Of a DNA stretch of 64,000 nucleotides, positions 34,708 to 42,680 are shown piece after piece; within the stretch, counting starts at the first letter, position 1; each line of letters starts with the position of its first letter. The stretch spans positions 27,464-91,463 of the forward strand of contig NZ_BAABLK010000092.1 in NCBI RefSeq assembly GCF_039544305.1, given 5' to 3'. The position numbers and the translations under genes are program-made. The notes beneath the pieces were generated by a model that ran no database searches, had not been told where the DNA came from, and worked only from the letters and a program-made list of their open reading frames with translations. The stretch is from Paeniglutamicibacter antarcticus_C (GTDB lineage Bacteria; Actinomycetota; Actinomycetes; Actinomycetales; Micrococcaceae).

Positions 34708-36359
34708 GATGTGGCCTCCGCGTAGAAGCGACGGATGGATTGGGCGAGCGTGGCACTGCGGTAGGCGGCGCTGGCCCGGTGATCCGACATCGGCGTACCT
34801 TCGGCCAGCATGATGGAAGCGGCAGCTTCAAAGGTCCCCGCCGTCCACGGCTTGTTCAGTAGTGCGGCCTCGGTGTTCTTGGCCCGCAGCGTCGTGGCGG
34901 CAGCGCCTCCCACCCCAATGCGGATGTGTTCGATTCCTCCGTCCGTGACGGTTGCGGCGATGGCGACGGCCACCGAGGAGATGTCGTCGTACTTGCGTTT
35001 GGCGACCTTGTAGAACCGGCTCAGCGGCGCGAGCGGTGTCGGGATGCGCACTGCGCGGATGAGCTCATCCTCCGCACGCACGCTGGTTCGGTAACCGGTG
35101 AAGTAGTCATCCAAAGAGATCGTTCGGTCCCCACGCGGGGAGCTGAGCACCAGTTCGGCGTCCAGGGCGAGCAGTGCCGGGGCGATATCGCCGATGGGGG
35201 AGCCGGTGCCCAGGTTCCCGCCGATCGTTGCGGCATTGCGGATCAGTCGGGATGCGAATAGCGGGAAGAGGTGGGCCAGCAGGGGCACCGAACCATCCAG
35301 GAGGCGTTCGACCTCCGAGAGGGTCAGTGCCGCGCCGATCTCAAGGTGGTCATCGGTAACATGGAACTGGCGCAGTTCGGCTAGCTGGTCAATCGCTATC
35401 GTCAACGGGGCGCGGCGGTGCTTGATCGTCAGCTCGACACCCCAATCGGTCGAGCCCGCCAGCAGGACGGCCTGTGGCGTCCCGGTGAGCAAGCCTAGGG
35501 CCTCTTCGAGGTTCGCCGGACGCACGAACGTGCCCCCGGGGCTCTCGATGCGCAGGGGGCTGCTGACGGGCGCGGGACGTTCGCGGCGCTGGGCGATCGG
35601 ATCAGCGGGGTCGACGTCCGCCAGTGCGAAAGCCGCATCGCGGATCGGCCGGTATCCGGTGCAGCGGCACAGGTTGCCGGAGAGCGCATGCAGATCGAAT
35701 CCGTTGGGACCGATTTCCGGTTCGTGCGTGGAGGTCTCTTCGTACCTTGTGGCCGGTTGGATCTTGGCGGCAGAGTCTCCCTCGGTCCGCGGTGGCAACC
35801 AGGTCTCGAGGCGCTCGGCGGCATCGTCCACGACCAGCGGCCATGGAAGTGCGTTCCCGGAGGGCTCCGCGTGGGCGGGAGATACGATATCCGACGTCGT
35901 GGGGGACGAGCCGCAACCGCCCGTGCCGCAGGAGCAACCGGAACGGTCCTCACGGTAGTACTCGGCAGCCATCGAGGAAATGAAACCCGGGGTGCAATAA
36001 CCGCACTGGGAGCCGCCCCTGGTTGCCATCTCTTGCTGGACGGGATGCAGTGCGTCGGAAGATGCCAGACCTTCTGCAGTGTAGATCTCCTGGCCGGCGA
36101 GCGCCGCGGCCGGGACGAGGCAGGAGTTGATCGATGTCCAGCGGGTACCGCGCTCGCCGTCGGGACGGGAGACCATGACGGCGCAGGCTCCGCATTCCCC
36201 TTCGGCGCACCCCTCTTTGGGGCCCGTGATCCCGTTGCTGCGCAGCCACTGCAAGGTGGTGGTGTGCGGGGCGACCCCATCGACGGACATGTGGCTGCCG
36301 TTGACGCTCAAGGCCGTGGCAGCCGCGCCTGTCCCTGCCTGATTGGCGGTTTCGGTCAT
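34704..36359 (-). CDS. xdhA: Xanthine dehydrogenase, Fe-S/FAD subunit, with insertion
   Basis: 551 residues from the ATG with AGAAGGG upstream; the frame stays open to 36785 but that part has no XDH similarity. Domains: plant-type [2Fe-2S] (C51, C56, C59, C80), second [2Fe-2S] (C119, C122, C231, C233), then the FAD domain (VLLAGSTDWGVELT; IRNAATIGGNLGTGSPIGD) to the C-terminus. The two Cys pairs of the second cluster are normally about 32 residues apart; here they are 109 apart because of an extra segment at about 140-215 that begins CSCGTGGCG and is Pro/acid-rich. Electrons would go from the Mo site through both clusters to FAD and NAD. Confidence 0.93.
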   Translation of the reverse strand: MTETANQAGTGAAATALSVNGSHMSVDGVAPHTTTLQWLRSNGITGPKEGCAEGECGACAVMVSRPDGERGTRWTSINSCLVPAAALAGQEIYTAEGLASSDALHPVQQEMATRGGSQCGYCTPGFISSMAAEYYREDRSGCSCGTGGCGSSPTTSDIVSPAHAEPSGNALPWPLVVDDAAERLETWLPPRTEGDSAAKIQPATRYEETSTHEPEIGPNGFDLHALSGNLCRCTGYRPIRDAAFALADVDPADPIAQRRERPAPVSSPLRIESPGGTFVRPANLEEALGLLTGTPQAVLLAGSTDWGVELTIKHRRAPLTIAIDQLAELRQFHVTDDHLEIGAALTLSEVERLLDGSVPLLAHLFPLFASRLIRNAATIGGNLGTGSPIGDIAPALLALDAELVLSSPRGDRTISLDDYFTGYRTSVRAEDELIRAVRIPTPLAPLSRFYKVAKRKYDDISSVAVAIAATVTDGGIEHIRIGVGGAAATTLRAKNTEAALLNKPWTAGTFEAAASIMLAEGTPMSDHRASAAYRSATLAQSIRRFYAEATS

Positions 36360-37009
36360 GGTCAACCCTTCTTCTTCTCTTTCCAGCAACTGATTCAAAC
36401 CAATGCGTAGGCGCTCTGGTTCCAGCATGGTTGAGGGGTACGGAGCCGGGACTGCTCCACCAGGTTTTCCATGCGAACTGGTGGTGGCCGTTGAGACATA
36501 GCTTACATCCCGGGGATCGCGAGCAAAAAAGCTTTCTACGTTGTGGAGATTGGGCTCCGATCCGTTTTTCGTGGCAGACGATATGCCGGGGGCCACTACG
36601 CTGGCTGAGCTTGGTTGCGAGGCGGTTTCTTCGGAGAGTGCGTCCGCGAAAGTCAGGCAGCATCCACAACAGCTGCGAGAGGTGGGCTTGTACGGAAGAA
36701 TTGAGTTATCCATCGCGAAGTGGACTGAGTCCCGCGGTATTGCCGGTGAATAGGCGGACGTGGTTTCAACCTCTGCCATGGGCACACCGTAAGCTGTTGG
36801 CTAATTCCTATGATCATGAAGATCGTGCGCCATTGACCATCACACGATGGAAATAATGTGTGTGCACATTTTTGGGTGCGGGAAACAGCACACGAGCTAC
36901 GGCCCGTCGGGCAACACCGGTCGCAGAACCAGGACCGATATCGAGTGCGGCGATCATTTCCATTCCGGTGCGTTGCACCCGGTCATCTAAGAGAGTAAGA
37001 GGTAAGACA
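36360..37009. other. Divergent region xdhA / CynX-like gene
   Basis: 650 bases. Both neighbouring open frames extend into it, but neither extension looks coding. ATGTGTGTGCACAT-like dyad near 36856-36869 surrounds the palindrome TGTGCACA. Probably holds the xdh promoter and its control site; no regulator gene is present. Confidence 0.4.
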
Positions 37010-38206
37010 GTGCCGGTTGGGCAAGGGGCAGCACCGGTACGGACTGCCCGGTTCGGTTTCGCGTTCCTGGGCGTCCTGATCATCGCGGTGAATCTTCGGG
37101 TCGCCTTCGTCACCGTAGGGCCATTGCTGGCCGAAATCAGCAGCGACCTTGAGCTGTCCAGCAGCATGGCCGGGCTCCTGACCGGGCTGCCGCTCATTTC
37201 CTTCGCGCTGGTCAGCCCGATCGCCCCAAGGATTTCCCGTCGACTCGGCTTGGACCGGGCCTTATGGCTAGCTTTGTTGCTGCTCACCTGCGGGGCCCTC
37301 GCCCGGTCTGTCCCGGTGATCGGTGCCATCTGGGTAGGCACCGCGTTGCTGGGCGTCGGCATAGCCATCCTGAACGTGCTGCTGCCCTCGCTCGTGAAAC
37401 GCGACTTCCCGGCGCGCATCAGCCAGGTCACCGGCATCTATACCGCCGCCCAGGGCGCTTTCTCCTCAGCCGGTGCCGCCGTTGTCGTACCCATCGCCAA
37501 CTCTGCGGACAGCGGATGGAGACTTGCCTTGGGAATCTGGGGCGGTCTTGCGCTCATTGCTATGGCTATCCTGGTGCCCCGGCTCCGCAACCGAGCGACA
37601 ACGCCGACAGTCGGTCCGGAATCCACCGTCGCACACCTCTCCCCTTGGAAATCGGCACTGGGATGGCAGATTACGGTATTCATGGGACTCCAGTCACTGG
37701 CGTTCTTTACCTTGATGGCGTGGCTTCCCAGCATTGAACATGAGCAAGGCATTTCCCAAGTGTCCTCCGGCATACACGTCTCGGTCTTCCTGTTCACCGG
37801 GGTGGTCGCCAGCTTGAGCGCCGGTGCACTGCTACATCGATCCAAGGACCAGCGTGCGGTGGCGCTGGGCAGCAGCATTCTGGCCTTGACCGCCTACATA
37901 GGACTGGCGGCGGCTCCCCAACTGTCTCTGCTGTGGGTCGTTGTGGGCGCCATGGGGTGTGGAAGCTTGATTGTGATCGCCTTGTCCCTGTTCAGCCTGC
38001 GAACCGGAAACCACGTCCAGGCAGCGGAACTCTCGGGAATGGCCCAGTCCATCGGCTATGGCGTTGCCGCAGCCGGACCCGTGGTTTTCGGTGCCCTGCA
38101 CGACTTCAGTGGAGGCTGGACGGTACCCCTTGTTGCGACGGCAGGGCTCATGCTGGTCCTGTGCGCCATGGCAGTTCTGGCCGGCAGAAATCGTTTGATC
38201 GGATGA
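37010..38206 (+). CDS. MFS transporter, CynX/NimT type
   Basis: 398 residues from a GTG behind AGAGGTAAG; a longer open frame from 36860 would add 50 residues unlike the family. About 12 hydrophobic segments; N-terminus NLRVAFVTVGPLLAEI is the CynX/NimT signature (cyanate, 2-nitroimidazole and related transporters). It lies divergently from xdhA. A role in handling nitrogen-heterocycle compounds would fit but is only suggested by position. Confidence 0.88.
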   Translation: MPVGQGAAPVRTARFGFAFLGVLIIAVNLRVAFVTVGPLLAEISSDLELSSSMAGLLTGLPLISFALVSPIAPRISRRLGLDRALWLALLLLTCGALARSVPVIGAIWVGTALLGVGIAILNVLLPSLVKRDFPARISQVTGIYTAAQGAFSSAGAAVVVPIANSADSGWRLALGIWGGLALIAMAILVPRLRNRATTPTVGPESTVAHLSPWKSALGWQITVFMGLQSLAFFTLMAWLPSIEHEQGISQVSSGIHVSVFLFTGVVASLSAGALLHRSKDQRAVALGSSILALTAYIGLAAAPQLSLLWVVVGAMGCGSLIVIALSLFSLRTGNHVQAAELSGMAQSIGYGVAAAGPVVFGALHDFSGGWTVPLVATAGLMLVLCAMAVLAGRNRLIG

Positions 38207-38426
38207 CAAAGATTGATTTGTCAGTATTTCCCGGCCTGAGCGCGGACAATGGGTTCGTCACAGAGTCGAAAGCTTGCTCGCAGGAGCATCCCCCCGCCCG
38301 GGTGATGCGACTGCGGCAGTGCGTGGGCAACGTGGTACAGCTGATGACCCGGGAGGAGCAATCCGGTACATGGGCGAGAATCTACCTGCATGTTTGGTGC
38401 GGTGAAGGGAAAAGGGACCGGGGACC
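38207..38426. other. Spacer between MFS genes
   Basis: 220 bases, no supported gene. AAGGGAAAAGGGACC near the end provides the ribosome site for the next gene. Confidence 0.3.
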
Positions 38427-39722
38427 ATGCTGACGTCAGATCGAGATGAATCGCCCGCCGGAGGGCGCGGACTTCTGGATATCGGGGGCCGCACGTTTTC
38501 TTCGCTGCGGACGTATCCGGATTTTAGGCGCCTATGGATTTCAAACCTGTTTTTCTTCGGGGGTGTGTGGACCCATACATTGATCCTGGGTTGGCTGGTA
38601 TTCGACATGACCGGCTCCGAGTTCCTCACCGGCGTCTTCACCGCAGGCCGGCTGGCCCCGATGATGCTGGGACCGATCAGTGGTGTGATCTCGGATCGCT
38701 TCAACCGCGTCAAGTTGCTATTGGGTGCCTCGGTTTGGGCATTTGCGGCGATCATCATGATTGCCGTTCTCGTCGCGACAGGCCAGGCATCGTTCTGGGC
38801 CGTGTTCGTAGGTGGCGTCTGTATCGGTTTGGCGCAATCACCGTCGCAGCCGGCCCGATTCGCTTTGGTCTTTGACTTCGTGGGACGCAAAAACCTGAAC
38901 AATGCGAACGCGTTGAATTCGATCGTAACGAATATGACCCAGGTTCTTGGCCCGGCCCTGGGCGGTGCGATGATCGCAGTGTTCGGGGTCTCGACTTCCT
39001 TGTGGGTTTCCTCTTTCTGGTACGTGATTTCTTTCCTTGCGTTGTGGAAACTCAGGGACTCGGGTAAACCAGCACCACGTGTTGAACGAGAGCCGATCAT
39101 GCAGATGCTCTCGGCTGGTCTGCGGGCCGTATTCTCCAGCCAGTTGGCAACAGCGGTGTTGCTGGTGACCTTTGCCGCCAACATCTTGCTGTGGCCGATG
39201 TACCAGGGCTTCATGCCGGTGTTTGCCGAAGTCTCCTTGGGTCTCGACGCCGACGGTCTGGGCTGGCTGATGACCTGCAGCGGCCTGGGCGGGCTGGTGG
39301 GCTCGCTGACCATCGCCACGCTGGGTGATGTCAGGTTCAAAGGTGCGCTCTTTGTCTTCGGTACGGGAGTATGGGCGGTGTCTTGGATCCTGTTTGCCGG
39401 GGCCGCGATGAACGGATCCCTTCCGTGGTCATTCGCCCTGATGGGACTCGTCGGTCTGGCCAGTGCACCCTTCGGGGTGCTGCAAAGCACCTTGTTGTTG
39501 ATGATGACCGAGCGGGGCGTCCAGGGCAGGGTGATGGGTATACAGGAACTTGCGATCGGTGTCATGCCGTTGTCCACGCTTGTCCTCGGGCTCGCAGCCG
39601 AACTGGTTGGCGTCGCCGCAGTGGCGCAGATCAACGGTGTTTTGCTTGTGCTCTTCCTGGTGGTGCTGGGTGCAAGGGTCCCTGCGTTACTGCGCTACAG
39701 CGGAATCCAGCCGCAAAGCTGA
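38427..39722 (+). CDS. MFS transporter, EntS-like
   Basis: 431 residues, about 12 hydrophobic segments. GPISGVISDRFNRVKLL (about 79-95) is the motif A of the EntS/MFS_3 group, mostly exporters of siderophores or drugs. The N-terminal 25 residues are soluble. No siderophore genes are adjacent, so substrate is unknown. Confidence 0.9.
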   Translation: MLTSDRDESPAGGRGLLDIGGRTFSSLRTYPDFRRLWISNLFFFGGVWTHTLILGWLVFDMTGSEFLTGVFTAGRLAPMMLGPISGVISDRFNRVKLLLGASVWAFAAIIMIAVLVATGQASFWAVFVGGVCIGLAQSPSQPARFALVFDFVGRKNLNNANALNSIVTNMTQVLGPALGGAMIAVFGVSTSLWVSSFWYVISFLALWKLRDSGKPAPRVEREPIMQMLSAGLRAVFSSQLATAVLLVTFAANILLWPMYQGFMPVFAEVSLGLDADGLGWLMTCSGLGGLVGSLTIATLGDVRFKGALFVFGTGVWAVSWILFAGAAMNGSLPWSFALMGLVGLASAPFGVLQSTLLLMMTERGVQGRVMGIQELAIGVMPLSTLVLGLAAELVGVAAVAQINGVLLVLFLVVLGARVPALLRYSGIQPQS

Positions 39723-40338
39723 ACCCTGGGGCCATGAACGGTATTGCACGGACATACACGAGATATCGCGGCCGGTGATACCGGTCCAAGGGACCCTGAA
39801 TCCGGTGCCATTAATACCGGCGGACAATTACGACGTTCTGCCCGTCGGTATGTGTGCACCAACTTCGGACTTGCGCAGAATTGGGATCAAATAAACGACC
39901 ACAACAGGGCAAAGACCGCGCATCTCGCTACAGCCGCTGAATCAGGTTCACGGCATAGGGGCCCTCGGCGCTGATATAGGCGCACCACTCCCAGGATCCG
40001 AGACCGGATGAGAGCGTGAAAATGCTCAACTACTAGCGACTTCTTATAGACTGCTTCGAGTTGTGTAGTGACCACGACATGGGCCGGCATGGGTGGCTTG
40101 TAGGGTATGCACGGACGTTACCAACGTTCACGCGCCACCTTTGACGCATGGACCGGCAGAATGCTCGCCTGTCTTCTGGGATCCGCACTGGTGCTGAAGC
40201 CTTGGCGGCAATACCGGCATAGGCAACTGACCTATTGGCGTTCTCTGTTTGGCGAGGTGCCTCGGCGGAAGCAACCAGGAGCGGACAGCCATGCCGCCGT
40301 CAGTTCCACCAACGAATAAACACGAGTGAAGGACGAGC
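39723..40338. other. Spacer before AI-2E permease gene
   Basis: 616 bases. A 70-codon frame at 40107-40319 lacks a ribosome site and resembles nothing known. No RNA gene or clear repeat seen. Confidence 0.35.
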
Positions 40339-41526
40339 ATGACGGACGAGCAGGAACCCACCGCAGAACGCGCCGACGAGGAAAAGGACGGAGCCACTTC
40401 CTCGAACGCGATGCTGCAGCGCATCCGCAGCGGAGCGATGCTCTCTGCCCTTACGAAAACGACTGCCATCCTCGGCCGGGTCCTAATCGTCGCGATTGCA
40501 CTCGTCGGCCTGTTCTACGTCTTGTCCTTGCTGTGGGTCATTGTGCTCCCGCTGATCCTTGCCCTCCTGGTGTCATCGATCCTCTGGCCCATCAATAGGT
40601 TCCTGCGTCGGTTCGTTCCGGCCGCACTAGCCGCAGCCATCACGGTCGTGGGCCTGTTGGCCGCAGCGACGGGAGTCGGGTGGACCGCTGTGGCCCTTTC
40701 GGTGGACGGAGTGCAGGAACTCTCGAGCCAGGCCGTAGGCAATGTGCGCGCTCTTGGGGAGTTTGCCGAAACGCTGCCGATCGCCATTCCCGACGTCGAT
40801 GAACTCCTCAACTCGGCACTTAGCTGGCTGCAGGAGAACGCCGGTGCGATCCTGACCAAGGTGTCCTTCGGTCTTGGCACGGTCGGCTCCGTGACCGTGA
40901 CGATCCTGTTGACGCTGGTCCTCACGTTCTTCTGCCTCAAGGACGGCGACAAGTTCTCCGGATGGCTTTTGCGCTGGACCACCGGCACGGTCTTCAAACA
41001 CGTCGCCGAGGTGTCCATGAGGAGCTGGAAGACCCTGTCCGCCTATATCTCCTCGCAGGCCGCCGTAGCGCTCGTGGACGCCGTTTTCATTGGACTTGGC
41101 CTCGGTATCCTCGGAGTCCCGCTGGCCCTGCCGCTGGCGGTGCTGATTTTCTTCGGCGGGTTTCTCCCGGTCATCGGTGCGGTCGCCACCGGGTTGCTGG
41201 CCACTTTCGTGGCTCTGCTGTCCAACGGCTGGGTCACCGCCCTGATTGTTCTGGGCATCGTCCTTCTGGTGCAGCAACTCGAGAGCAATGTCCTGCAACC
41301 GATCTTGGTGGGCAAGTCCCTCAAGCTCCACCCAGCCGTCGTCCTCACGGGTGTGACCGCGGGTGGCTCCCTCTTCGGGATCGTCGGAGCATTCCTGTCG
41401 ACGCCTATCATCGCCGTCGCGATGGTCACCTTCCAGTACTCGCGGGAGCAGATGCTCGAGCCGGCGTCTACGCGTCATAATGACGCCGGCGAAGACCTCA
41501 TGAGGACTGAGATAGAGGCTGGTTAG
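40339..41526 (+). CDS. AI-2E family permease
   Basis: 395 residues with about eight hydrophobic segments in the AI-2E (TqsA/PerM) arrangement: paired N-terminal helices with RVLIVAIALVGLFYV, a soluble amphipathic region at about 110-165, and the C-terminal QQLESNVLQPILVGKSLKLHP motif, which is diagnostic. Family members move AI-2, ions or osmolytes; the actual substrate is not predictable. ATG preceded by GAAGGACGAGC. Confidence 0.92.
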   Translation: MTDEQEPTAERADEEKDGATSSNAMLQRIRSGAMLSALTKTTAILGRVLIVAIALVGLFYVLSLLWVIVLPLILALLVSSILWPINRFLRRFVPAALAAAITVVGLLAAATGVGWTAVALSVDGVQELSSQAVGNVRALGEFAETLPIAIPDVDELLNSALSWLQENAGAILTKVSFGLGTVGSVTVTILLTLVLTFFCLKDGDKFSGWLLRWTTGTVFKHVAEVSMRSWKTLSAYISSQAAVALVDAVFIGLGLGILGVPLALPLAVLIFFGGFLPVIGAVATGLLATFVALLSNGWVTALIVLGIVLLVQQLESNVLQPILVGKSLKLHPAVVLTGVTAGGSLFGIVGAFLSTPIIAVAMVTFQYSREQMLEPASTRHNDAGEDLMRTEIEAG

Positions 41527-41801
41527 CGGCGCCGAACAACAGCGACGCCGTATCGCTGAGTTCTATTCAGCAGATTCTGCGCTTTGCCTCTATATTGCTT
41601 GTCATATGTGCTGTTATCGGCGATTGAGCCGGAACCACCGGGCAAAACTGTGCAGTCACAAAACAACGGTATGATTTTTGGGACCGTTCAATCTCGCCTG
41701 ATACAGCCGGTGGTCTGCATATTATCGTAATCGGCGCAGGTCTTTTGGCGCAGTTTCCCATGGTCTAAGACTTCAATTCAGCGGGAAGATCCCTCTCACA
41801 A
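41527..41801. other. Low-GC junction
   Basis: 275 bases without a gene. GC content falls noticeably here compared with the AI-2E gene and stays low through the next gene, suggesting the left edge of an accessory island. Confidence 0.4.
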
Positions 41802-42578
41802 GTGCCATTATCCGCTTGGCGACATGTTTACCGGGACGATTCAGTGTCTTTAAAATTCTATGCTGTAGTTGGGCCTATGATTATGCTTTTCAATAACCAT
41901 TTTCCGATACCGCTCGTCACTGACTTGGTGGGACTCCGTGCAGCTGAGGCTGCCGAGGCAACAGCTTTCTGGACCCTGTTGCTGGCGATAGGAACATTCG
42001 GGCTGCTTGCCGGTGCCGTCGCAGCCGCGATCTTCGCGGGACTCACTTGGAAGGCCACCCGTAGTCAGCTCAACGGAGCCAATGAACAATTAGCCATGGC
42101 CCGCAAAGCAAAATTGGAGGCAGAGGCCGACAACGTATCGGCATGGCTCATGCATGACGGTGGGAATCTGGGTGTCTTCGTCCGTAACGGAAATAGCGGG
42201 CCGGTCTATGACATGAACTGCGAATTGTTTTTTAAGCCTGATGATAAGAGCTCGACGCCGTCTGTTCCTGTCAATAATTGGGCGAGTATGGCCGTTCCTC
42301 CTGCGGTGTCTGGAGTAGAAAAAGAACTCCGCTTTGCGCTTAACAGCGACGGCTATGTTTTTGCATACACCGACCAGAAAACTGGAATCGACTATAACAA
42401 AAACCGACAGTCAACTGTCCTAATGAAGACGGATGACGACTGGAAGCCATGGAACGGTAGCGCCATATCGACAGGCCTTGCAGTGAGAATCTCCTTCCGC
42501 GATTCCTCTGGCGTTTACTGGCGGAGGGACTGGGACGGGAAGGTCACCCAGCAGGACCTCTCAATAGAAAAATCGTAA
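41802..42578 (+). CDS. Orphan membrane-anchored protein
   Basis: 258 residues from a GTG; Met26 (41877) is an alternative. One clear membrane segment (about 52-80, WTLLLAIGTFGLLAGAVAAA) is followed by a charged helix likely to form a coiled coil (NGANEQLAMARKAKLEAEAD) and a C-terminal beta-rich domain of about 130 residues. I do not recognise the family. GC is well below the window average. It sits at the edge of an island next to restriction-modification genes, with convergent transcription across a shared terminator, so a defence-linked role is possible but unproven. Confidence 0.6.
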   Translation: MPLSAWRHVYRDDSVSLKFYAVVGPMIMLFNNHFPIPLVTDLVGLRAAEAAEATAFWTLLLAIGTFGLLAGAVAAAIFAGLTWKATRSQLNGANEQLAMARKAKLEAEADNVSAWLMHDGGNLGVFVRNGNSGPVYDMNCELFFKPDDKSSTPSVPVNNWASMAVPPAVSGVEKELRFALNSDGYVFAYTDQKTGIDYNKNRQSTVLMKTDDDWKPWNGSAISTGLAVRISFRDSSGVYWRRDWDGKVTQQDLSIEKS

Positions 42579-42620
42579 GTTTTTGCCGCGCCGAACCACT
42601 TGAAATCATTACTGTCACAG

Positions 42621-42653
42621 GCTCAGGCCTATTGCCCTTGAATGGGCCTGAGC
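42621..42653. terminator. Bidirectional terminator hairpin
   Basis: GCTCAGGCC (42621-42629) pairs exactly with GGCCTGAGC (42645-42653), loop 15 bases, between two convergent stop codons (42578 and 42681). Likely ends transcripts from both sides. Confidence 0.6.
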
Positions 42654-42680
42654 TTATGGAATTTCGGTCATCTCCGGCTC

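Noticed and set aside
36360..36785. N-terminal extension of XdhA
   Set aside because: No XDH similarity, and a good ribosome site precedes the ATG at 36359, directly before the conserved Fe-S domain.
38258..39634. 458-codon minus-strand frame
   Set aside because: It is the antisense reading of the EntS-like transporter; sequence is Pro/Ser/Thr/Arg-rich as usual for such shadows.
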